A program made the position numbers and the translations under genes. The notes beneath the pieces were generated by a model. That model saw only the letters and a program-made list of their open reading frames with translations. It did not search any database and was not told the DNA's origin. From Pseudomonadales bacterium (GTDB taxonomy: Bacteria > Pseudomonadota > Gammaproteobacteria > Pseudomonadales > Azotimanducaceae), in NCBI GenBank assembly GCA_007128525.1, contig SKXG01000314.1, positions 1-7,349 of the forward strand: a stretch of DNA of 7,349 nucleotides, written 5' to 3'. Position 1 is the first letter of the stretch; each line of letters begins with the position of its first letter. Below, piece after piece: positions 1 to 4,956 of this stretch.

Positions 1-93
1 CGCCAACAACCAGCCGGTACGGTCACCGGCCAGGCGATACAGCCAGGGTGCCAGAGCGGCCAATACGAAGCCGGACAAAACGGCTGTCAACAT
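1..93 (-). CDS. Na+/H+ antiporter subunit A (MrpA/MnhA-like), N-terminal fragment
   Basis: The gene is partial: the window edge cuts it after 31 codons. The ATG is at 93-91 on the minus strand, and the peptide begins MLTAVLSGFVLAALAPWLYR, then continues to LLA. This is a hydrophobic first membrane segment ending in a short basic loop. From memory, it matches the start of the large subunit of Mrp/Mnh multisubunit cation/proton antiporters, which are inner-membrane proteins related to NuoL of complex I that exchange Na+ for H+. A weak purine-rich stretch (AGGGA, 106-102) precedes the ATG. The rest of the gene and any mnhB-G partners would lie to the left. With only 31 residues visible, another membrane protein with a similar first helix is possible, so no symbol is given. 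Confidence 0.6.
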   Translation of the reverse strand, partial: MLTAVLSGFVLAALAPWLYRLAGDRTGWLLA

Positions 94-128
94 AGCTTTA
101 GATCCCTGTGAATCCGCCTTCCCCGCGC

Positions 129-149
129 CAGTGCGGTCTGAGCGCACTG
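129..149. promoter_or_regulatory. Inverted repeat upstream of the antiporter gene
   Basis: CAGTGCG (129-135) and CGCACTG (143-149) form a perfect 7-bp inverted repeat around a 7-base spacer, 35 bp upstream of the antiporter start codon. It could be a regulator-binding site or a leader hairpin in the antiporter transcript. No T-run follows it on either strand, so it does not look like an intrinsic terminator. The function is inferred from position only. Confidence 0.35.
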
Positions 150-294
150 CCGGCCATTTCGTTTTCTTACGCCGTTACAGGATTCAGCACCGTCGTACAG
201 CCGCCGGCCACGCCGGACTGCAGATTGGACGAACTGACATGCTGGCTCCTGGCTCAGCGGTGGCAGCGCAGTACGCTCTGCCTACCAACACCGG

Positions 295-312
295 CCCGCA
301 TGCCGCTGCGGG
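295..312. repeat. Small inverted repeat (6-bp stem)
   Basis: CCCGCA (295-300) and TGCGGG (307-312) pair perfectly around a 6-base loop. There is no T-tract. In GC-rich DNA a 6-bp stem can arise by chance, so this is recorded as visible structure without an assigned role. Confidence 0.25.
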
Positions 313-363
313 ACGCACCAGGTTGACTTCTGAATATCTGGTTAGACAAAGTCAAAACAGATC

Positions 364-783
364 ATGGCGAAAAACACTAGCAGGCTGGCACAGGCGGGGC
401 AACGCTGGTCGGGGCTGGCCATTCCGGTTAGAATCCAGGCAAAGCCTGAATTGAAGTCAAAAAGTATGCGTCAACGGCCTGACAACAATGCGAAGAACCT
501 GGCGAAGAACCGGGCAAAGAACCGAGTAAACAACCGGGCGACGAGCAAGGCAACAACCGGTCATGCCTGGGCACCCCGGCTGCTCGACAACCCGCCACCG
601 CAGAGCGATCAGCTCAAGCAGATGCGGCGCGAACGCTATTATCAGTGTGACGGGCAGTGGTATTTCCGCACCCGCGAAGGCTTTGACATCGGCCCCTATG
701 ACAGCCGCAGCATTGCGGAAGCTGAGGCCGAGCAACTCGCGGCGCTGCACCATCGTGCGGAACGCCGCCTCGTCAGCGCCTGA
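364..783 (+). CDS. DUF6316-like small protein with AKN-repeat N-terminus
   Basis: The frame encodes 139 residues. The C-terminal part (about residues 86-127) contains RRERYYQCDGQWYFRTREG followed by FDIGPYDSRSIAEAEAE. This resembles, from memory, the short DUF6316 domain of gammaproteobacteria (pattern R-F/Y-F/Y-x3-G-x-W-Y-F-x-T-R-E-G-x-D-I-G-P-F/Y), whose function is unknown. The N-terminal half is basic and low in complexity: residues 43-62 are degenerate Ala-Lys-Asn-x repeats encoded by 12-bp tandem DNA repeats. There is no signal peptide or membrane segment. The start is uncertain. ATG 364 has no clear Shine-Dalgarno site. ATG 466 (residue 35) has only a weak GAAG 9 bases upstream, but would leave the hairpin at 432-452 in the 5' leader and bring the protein nearer the usual short length of the family. 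The gene faces the leftward operon ending at 814. Confidence 0.68.
   Translation: MAKNTSRLAQAGQRWSGLAIPVRIQAKPELKSKSMRQRPDNNAKNLAKNRAKNRVNNRATSKATTGHAWAPRLLDNPPPQSDQLKQMRRERYYQCDGQWYFRTREGFDIGPYDSRSIAEAEAEQLAALHHRAERRLVSA
432..452. repeat. Imperfect hairpin just upstream of the alternative ATG 466
   Basis: AAT-c-CAGGC (432-440) can pair with GCCTG-a-ATT (444-452) around an AAA loop: eight pairs with one C/A mismatch. It lies 14-34 bases upstream of ATG 466. If that ATG is the true start, the hairpin sits in the leader and could affect translation. If ATG 364 is used, it lies inside the coding sequence. No role is proven. Confidence 0.3.
490..549 (+). repeat. Degenerate 12-bp tandem repeat inside the DUF6316 gene
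   Basis: Successive 12-base units read GCGAAGAACCTG (490-501), GCGAAGAACCGG (502-513), GCAAAGAACCGA (514-525), GTAAACAACCGG (526-537) and GCGACGAGCAAG (538-549). They decay from left to right. Because 12 is a multiple of three, the frame is kept and the protein gains a basic Ala-Lys-Asn-Leu/Arg repeat. This looks like an expansion by slippage or unequal crossover in a tolerant linker. Confidence 0.75.
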
Positions 784-808
784 CCTGACTCGCAGCAGTC
801 ACCAAAGT

Positions 809-825
809 AACCCCTAGTCGGGGTT
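809..825. terminator. Short hairpin between convergent genes, possible terminator
   Basis: AACCCC (809-814) and GGGGTT (820-825) form a perfect 6-bp stem around TAGTC. The stem lies 26 bases after the stop of the rightward DUF6316 gene and overlaps the TAG stop (816-814) of the leftward gene. Its position at a convergent junction suggests a bidirectional terminator. The T-tracts on both sides are poor (TTCTG on plus, TTACTTT on minus), so termination may be weak or need Rho. Confidence 0.45.
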
Positions 826-1311
826 CTGCCGGAATCGATACAACTCCAGCGTATCCCAGGCATCCATAATGCCCCGAGTCCAGACGCCCAGATGCGTCAG
901 CGCGCCGTTCACGGCGCGATCGCCACGTGACTCCGGCGGGCCCAGATCATCGGCAGAGGCATCGCGGGTGACCGCGGGCCCATAGACCAGATCCCCACCT
1001 TCAACCACGATCGCCGCCTGCCGGCCAGCCCCGTTGTGATAGTCCGTCTCAATATAGGCCAGTGGCAGCGTCGAGCCGGCTTCACACAACGCCTGATACA
1101 AAGCTGCACCCAGGCCGGGGCAGTCGTTAAATGGCGTTGGCTGATCCGTATCCGCATCACCCAGCTCAGCGCGCAGGCGTCGACCAATCAGGCACAGCGC
1201 ATAGTCCTGCGGCAGATATTGCGTCCGGGCCAAGCGCCAGTTCGCGCACAGGGACTCCAGCACTTCACGATGCCCCAGCACCGCATTGATCGCATGACCA
1301 TCTGAACGCAC
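814..1311 (-). CDS. Conserved hypothetical protein, second gene of the amidohydrolase operon
   Basis: The protein has 165 residues and starts at GTG (1311-1309). The start is supported by AAAGGAG at 1325-1319 with 7-base spacing. I do not recognise a named family. Residues 1-50 look helical. The most distinctive stretch is residues 84-111: LAYIETDYHNGAGRQAAIVV, then a short turn, then DLVYGP. Near the C-terminus come NGALTHLGVW (135-144) and DAWDTLELYRFR (150-161). I have a faint memory of similar Y-x-E-x-D-Y...G-x-G-x-Q-A stretches followed by a C-terminal D-x-(F/W)-D...L-x-R/Y-R-x-R in small actinobacterial hypothetical proteins, but I cannot name a domain. There is no signal peptide, membrane helix or cysteine cluster, so it is probably cytosolic and acidic. 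It begins 44 bp after the amidohydrolase stop, on the same strand, so co-transcription is likely. Its role is unknown. Confidence 0.8.
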   Translation of the reverse strand: MRSDGHAINAVLGHREVLESLCANWRLARTQYLPQDYALCLIGRRLRAELGDADTDQPTPFNDCPGLGAALYQALCEAGSTLPLAYIETDYHNGAGRQAAIVVEGGDLVYGPAVTRDASADDLGPPESRGDRAVNGALTHLGVWTRGIMDAWDTLELYRFRQNPD

Positions 1312-1318
1312 CGTCCCG

Positions 1319-1325
1319 CTCCTTT
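1319..1325 (-). promoter_or_regulatory. Shine-Dalgarno site fixing the GTG start at 1311
   Basis: AAAGGAG on the minus strand lies 7 bases before the GTG at 1311-1309. This strong site supports GTG as the initiator of the 165-residue protein, and no closer in-frame ATG competes with it. Confidence 0.8.
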
Positions 1326-1355
1326 CTCAATCCGGTTTGCCTGACAGTGGCGCCA

Positions 1356-2840
1356 TCAGACGCGTGAACCACCGTTCCAGCGCAGCAGGTTCAGGAACTC
1401 GCGCCGGTTGGTCGGCCCGTAAGTCCGGAAGTGCGGATCCGGCGCCTCACGGTAAGCCTGCCGACTACGCATCACCCGGTCGGCCCGCAATTTCGGCAAC
1501 AAATCCTCAACATGTCGACCATAAGGCTTCAGGGCATTCAGCCCAAAGACCTTGGCACGCAGCGCCGGGGTGATCTTCGGATAGTTGTAGCGGTGGCGCC
1601 AGTCCTCGGCAATCTGAAAACTGCGAAAGGCCTGAATCTGATCCTGTGGTGAGCCATACCAAATCGAGTCGGTTCCCCACAGCACGTTGTCCTCGCCGCA
1701 GTACTTGAGCAGCTTGCCCATGGTGTGCGCGGCGCTGTCCGGGTCACGCATCAGAAAGCGCCAGGTGCTGCCGAGCTCGGCATAGACGTTGGCGTTCGGC
1801 GCCACGTCATTCTCGATCAATGAGGTCACCAGCGCATCCACGCCATCGCTGCGCTGAGGATCATAGGGGCCCTCTGCAGCGCCCGTCACGTAGCCGGAGT
1901 GATAAACCAGAAAGCTGATGTCCGGAAACAGTTTGGCCACGCGGCCAATGTCGGCACAGGTCGAATGCTCATAGGATTCGGGCCCGAACGGCAGCCCTTT
2001 GTGCACAGCCACGATCTTGACTCCCAGGGCTCGGGCCTTCTCCAGAAAGGGAATGCCCACATCTTCATCGTCCAGGAAGAAGCCCTTGCCGTCCGGACCC
2101 CACTGCGTATAGGTCTTCCAGGCACAAACGCCCCATTGTTCTGCCAGCGTATCCATCTGCTGCAGATCACCGTCCTGATTGGGATTGACCCGTCCGTGCA
2201 CCAGCATCCGATGGGTACCGTCGAGCTTCTCGACAATCTCAGCGGTGGCGGTCGCTTCTTCGATGGTCAACGGCTCAGCGTCGGCACGCGACGGGACAAA
2301 GGACAGCACCATCAGGTCGGTGTCCGAGTCCATGAAGACGTCCTGGATAAATTGATCCGAGTCAAAACAGTTCAGATAAGCACGACCCCCACCGGCATCA
2401 GCGGCACAAGGGTTCATCTGCGCCAGAAAAGACAGCGGTCGGGCATCATCCGGCAGCTCACGCAGCCAGGCACCCTGCGGATTTACGAAGTGCCCCTGCA
2501 CATCGAAGATAAACTCATCACCTTCAAGCGCGGCACTGGCCAGCTCAGGGTCGACCGCGGCATCGGCCGTCAGCTCAAAGTAGCCACCCGCTTTGCCCGC
2601 GGCCGCGTAGGCGGTATTGAATGCCAGCAACGTTGAGGCCGCGCCACAGGCACTGACCAGAAAGGAACGCCGGCCCACACCGGTACGCTTGGCATTGGCA
2701 CTGGCCATGCGGTGCGCCAGGCGATTGGCCTGGCGATGCAGCGGCGTCAGCGGTACCGGTTCAAACTCGCCATTGGATGTACTGTCCAGTTTCACGGGCA
2801 GCCGTGTGCCCTGCGGATCCCTCTGACCGGGTCTGCTCAT
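1356..2840 (-). CDS. Tat-exported amidohydrolase-2 family protein (metal-dependent hydrolase or decarboxylase)
   Basis: The protein has 494 residues. The frame stays open upstream to 3035, but ATG 2840 is chosen because GGGAGGTGG directly precedes it and the longer version would overlap the divergent gene. Residues 57-58 are the arginines of a twin-arginine motif (GRRSFL), followed by a mild hydrophobic segment and a likely cleavage site at AYA-AAG (about residue 79), which suggests export as a folded protein. The rest resembles the amidohydrolase-2/ACMSD TIM-barrel family. Candidate metal or catalytic residues are D113, Q115 and H117 in FDVQGHF, H215 in VHGRVNP, K242 in AWKTYT, H280 in VHKG, H314 in YHSG and D391 in WGTDSIW. 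The canonical HxH reads QxH here. The C-terminal KVFGLNALKPYG resembles the end of the barrel domain in this family. The long n-region before the Tat motif seems, from memory, typical of this subfamily. The substrate cannot be told from sequence. Confidence 0.85.
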   Translation of the reverse strand: MSRPGQRDPQGTRLPVKLDSTSNGEFEPVPLTPLHRQANRLAHRMASANAKRTGVGRRSFLVSACGAASTLLAFNTAYAAAGKAGGYFELTADAAVDPELASAALEGDEFIFDVQGHFVNPQGAWLRELPDDARPLSFLAQMNPCAADAGGGRAYLNCFDSDQFIQDVFMDSDTDLMVLSFVPSRADAEPLTIEEATATAEIVEKLDGTHRMLVHGRVNPNQDGDLQQMDTLAEQWGVCAWKTYTQWGPDGKGFFLDDEDVGIPFLEKARALGVKIVAVHKGLPFGPESYEHSTCADIGRVAKLFPDISFLVYHSGYVTGAAEGPYDPQRSDGVDALVTSLIENDVAPNANVYAELGSTWRFLMRDPDSAAHTMGKLLKYCGEDNVLWGTDSIWYGSPQDQIQAFRSFQIAEDWRHRYNYPKITPALRAKVFGLNALKPYGRHVEDLLPKLRADRVMRSRQAYREAPDPHFRTYGPTNRREFLNLLRWNGGSRV

Positions 2841-2851
2841 ATCCACCTCCC
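2841..2851 (-). promoter_or_regulatory. Shine-Dalgarno site fixing the amidohydrolase start
   Basis: On the minus strand GGGAGGTGGAT runs straight into ATG 2840. This strong ribosome-binding site decides the start against the 65 extra codons open upstream, which have no such site and would run across the divergent promoter region into the next gene. Confidence 0.8.
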
Positions 2852-2886
2852 TTTTATCGGCGTCTGCTGCGCCGTTTCCCATGGCC

Positions 2887-2917
2887 AAATCAGGCACGGA
2901 AGGCGGACACTTGTCAA
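2887..2917 (-). promoter_or_regulatory. Candidate sigma-70 promoter for the amidohydrolase operon
   Basis: A perfect TTGACA stands at 2917-2912 on the minus strand, about 70 bp before the amidohydrolase ATG. The -10 side is poor: CCTGAT at 17-base spacing (2894-2889) or TGATTT at 19-base spacing (2892-2887). This would be a weak or activator-dependent promoter if it is real. Confidence 0.28.
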
Positions 2918-2944
2918 TGCGCAACATCGCCGGTAGCCCGATCA

Positions 2945-2974
2945 TTGTGGATTCGATACAACTAACCCGATAGA
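2945..2974 (+). promoter_or_regulatory. Weak candidate promoter for the kor operon
   Basis: TTGTGG (2945-2950) and GATAGA (2969-2974) are spaced by 18 bases, about 45-75 bp upstream of ATG 3019. Both boxes match the sigma-70 consensus only partly. The rightward operon must have its promoter within the 178-bp divergent region, but the exact site is uncertain. Confidence 0.2.
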
Positions 2975-3018
2975 GTCTGACCGAGTCCAGAGCCAGCGAG
3001 GGGGCGCAGCAGGGCCGT

Positions 3019-4941
3019 ATGAAGCCAACCGACATCCACGACCCGAACTACTTCCACAAAGTGGTCGATTGCCAGTGGGCCTGCCCGGCTCACACACCTG
3101 TTCCCGAGTACATCCGGCTGATTGCGCAGCAGCGTTATACCGAAGCCTACATGATCAACTGGGAATCGAACGTATTTCCGGGGATCCTCGGCCGCACCTG
3201 CGACCGGCCCTGCGAACCGGCCTGCCGCCGTGTGCGCACGGAAGAAGAACCGGTGGCCATCTGCCGGCTTAAGCGCGTTGCAGCAGACAACAAAGGCGAG
3301 ATTACCCATCTGCTGCCGGAAGTGCCGAAACAGAAAAACGGCAAACGAGTGGCGCTGATCGGCGCTGGCCCGGCTTCGCTGGCGGTGGCACGCGACCTGC
3401 TGCCGCTCGGTTACGAAGTGCACCTGTTCGAGAAAGATGCCAAGGCCGGCGGCATGATGCGCACCCAGATTCCTGCGTTCCGCCTGCCGGCCGAGGTGCT
3501 CGAGGAAGAAGTCGACATGATCCTCGACATGGGCGTGATCCCACACTTCGGTCAGGAAATCACCAGCATGAAAGCGCTGCTCGACGAAGGCTTTGATGCC
3601 TACTTCGTCGGCACCGGCGCGCCACGTGGCCGCGACCTGCCGGACCTGCCCGGTCGCCAGGAAGCCGATGCGCACATTTCCATCGGCATCGAATGGCTGG
3701 GTGGCGTGGCCTTCGAGCACATCGACCGTATCGACGGCAATGTGATCGTGCTCGGTGGCGGCAATACGGCAATGGACTGCTGCCGCACTGCCAAACGGCT
3801 CGGTGCCGACTCTGTAACCGTGGTTGTGCGCTCGGGCTTTGACGTCATGAAAGCCTCACCATGGGAAAAAGAAGATGCCATGGCCGAGGGCATTCCAATC
3901 GTCAACAATCGTCCACCCCTGGAGTTCATCCACGAGAACGGACGTCTGAAAGCCGTGCGCTTTCAGTGTGTCGCGCCCGTAACCGGCGCAGACGGCAAGC
4001 TACGCAACGAACCCACCGGGGAACCCGACGTCATCATGCCGGCAGATCATGTGCTGATGGCCATCGGGCAGGAGAACCATTGCCCGTGGATTGAACGCGA
4101 CATTGGCATTGAGTTCGATCGCTGGGATTGCCCGGTACTGGACCCGGACACGCTGCAGTCCACCAACCCAAAGATTTTCTTTGGCGGTGATTCCGCCTTC
4201 GGGCCGGAAAACATCATCTGGGCCTCGGCGCACGCACACAAGGCCGCCATCTCCATTCATCTGGCCTGCCAGGGCAAAGACCTGAAAGCAGAGCGGCCAC
4301 CGAAGCGGGTCAACCTAGTGAGCCAGAAGCTTGGCATGCACGAGTGGGGGTACGACAACGCCCATGATGCGGCCAAGCGCTATGCGGTTCCGCACGTCGA
4401 TACCGCCGTCGCACTACGCGACATCAAGGTTGAGGTGGAACTGGGTTTTGATCAGGAACTCGGCTTCAAGGAAGCTCAGCGCTGCCTGAACTGTGACGTC
4501 CAGACCGTCTTTACTGACAAACTGTGCATTGAGTGCGACGCCTGCGTGGACATCTGTCCAGTGGACTGCATCACCTTTACCAACAACGGTGCGGAGGAAG
4601 AACTGCGTCAGCGACTCAACGCCCCGGCACAGAACACTGAGCAGGATCTGTATGTGTCGGGCGAACTCAATACCGGACGCATCATGGCCAAGGACGAAGA
4701 TCTGTGTCTGCACTGCGGGCTCTGTGCCGAGCGCTGCCCGACCAATGCCTGGGACATGCAAAAATCCGTCATCACCATCCCTCAGCTCGCCATCTACGCC
4801 GAACACAGCCAGCGCAACGCCGCGGCGGACAACAGCGCCCAACAGGCAGACCCTGATCTGGCGCTGACACAACCCCGCTGGCGCCCCTGGCATGCCAGAC
4901 AAAAACCGCAGGCCGCTGTAAAGCTTGCCGCCAACCGCTGA
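3019..4941 (+). CDS. FAD/NAD(P)-dependent Fe-S oxidoreductase, electron-transfer subunit of 2-oxoacid oxidoreductase (GltD/DPD-like)
   Basis: The protein has 640 residues and is probably cytosolic. The N-terminal Fe-S domain carries C18, C22, C61, C65, C69 (CDRPCEPAC) and C82, as in GltD and the first domain of dihydropyrimidine dehydrogenase (DPD). An FAD-binding Rossmann fold follows, with GAGPAS at 115-120 and FEKD at 137-140. The NAD(P)-binding fold has GGGNTAMD at 246-253 and VVVRSGFD at 268-275. AIGQ and a GGDSAFGPENIIWASAHAHK segment near residues 389-408 close the FAD site. The tail has two ferredoxin-like clusters: C503, C506, C509, C513 and C563, C566, C569, C573 (CxxCxxCxxxCP twice). 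AGGG lies 4 bases before the ATG. The stop is 15 bp before the Kor gamma-alpha gene. The inferred role is to shuttle electrons between the Kor core and NAD(P)H through FAD and Fe-S clusters. It corresponds to the subunit called KorC in Azoarcus evansii as I recall it. The C-terminal 45 residues are a low-complexity, basic tail. Confidence 0.92.
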   Translation: MKPTDIHDPNYFHKVVDCQWACPAHTPVPEYIRLIAQQRYTEAYMINWESNVFPGILGRTCDRPCEPACRRVRTEEEPVAICRLKRVAADNKGEITHLLPEVPKQKNGKRVALIGAGPASLAVARDLLPLGYEVHLFEKDAKAGGMMRTQIPAFRLPAEVLEEEVDMILDMGVIPHFGQEITSMKALLDEGFDAYFVGTGAPRGRDLPDLPGRQEADAHISIGIEWLGGVAFEHIDRIDGNVIVLGGGNTAMDCCRTAKRLGADSVTVVVRSGFDVMKASPWEKEDAMAEGIPIVNNRPPLEFIHENGRLKAVRFQCVAPVTGADGKLRNEPTGEPDVIMPADHVLMAIGQENHCPWIERDIGIEFDRWDCPVLDPDTLQSTNPKIFFGGDSAFGPENIIWASAHAHKAAISIHLACQGKDLKAERPPKRVNLVSQKLGMHEWGYDNAHDAAKRYAVPHVDTAVALRDIKVEVELGFDQELGFKEAQRCLNCDVQTVFTDKLCIECDACVDICPVDCITFTNNGAEEELRQRLNAPAQNTEQDLYVSGELNTGRIMAKDEDLCLHCGLCAERCPTNAWDMQKSVITIPQLAIYAEHSQRNAAADNSAQQADPDLALTQPRWRPWHARQKPQAAVKLAANR

Positions 4942-4945
4942 TCGC

Positions 4946-4950
4946 AGGGA
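4946..4950 (+). promoter_or_regulatory. Ribosome-binding site of the Kor gamma-alpha gene
   Basis: AGGGA lies 6 bases before ATG 4957, in the 15-bp gap after the upstream stop codon. It supports this start and tight translational linkage within the operon. Confidence 0.6.
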
Positions 4951-4956
4951 CGCTTT

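Larger units (their letters stand above)
94..363. other. Intergenic region between divergent mrpA-like and DUF6316 genes
   Basis: I find no convincing gene here. Two short open frames on the plus strand lack Shine-Dalgarno sites and recognisable domains. The stretch holds two perfect inverted repeats (129-149 and 295-312) and a TTGACT at 323-328 resembling a -35 box, but no good -10 box stands at 16-18 bp from it. It must carry the promoter of the leftward antiporter gene and possibly that of the rightward gene. If the rightward gene really starts at 466, this region extends to 465. Confidence 0.55.

Noticed and set aside
131..454. Plus-strand open frames at 108-326 and 131-454 in the left intergenic region
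   Set aside because: Neither has a Shine-Dalgarno site, a domain or a plausible protein composition. The second overlaps the DUF6316 frame.
457..753. Minus-strand hydrophobic frame of 98 codons opposite the DUF6316 gene
   Set aside because: It is the antisense of the recognisable DUF6316 domain and the 12-bp repeats, with no ribosome-binding site or known family.
1899..2636. Plus-strand open frame of 245 codons opposite the amidohydrolase
   Set aside because: The minus-strand frame has a Tat signal, family motifs and a strong ribosome-binding site. The plus-strand translation has no domain.
2640..2660. Lipobox-like VSAC in the amidohydrolase signal region
   Set aside because: The Cys is only seven residues after the twin arginines, with almost no hydrophobic segment before it. 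The hydrophobic stretch and the AYA-A cleavage site come after it, so a lipoprotein is unlikely.
2945..2961. TTGT-N9-ACAA dyad in the divergent region
   Set aside because: The arms are only four bases long and could easily occur by chance. No regulator gene is adjacent to support an operator.
2841..3035. N-terminal extension of the amidohydrolase by 65 codons
   Set aside because: It lacks a ribosome-binding site, crosses the divergent promoter region and overlaps the start of the opposite gene. ATG 2840 has GGGAGGTGG directly upstream.
2962..3720. Minus-strand open frame of 252 codons at the start of the FAD oxidoreductase gene
   Set aside because: It is a shadow of the conserved Cys and FAD-binding region of the plus-strand gene, and its translation resembles no protein I know.
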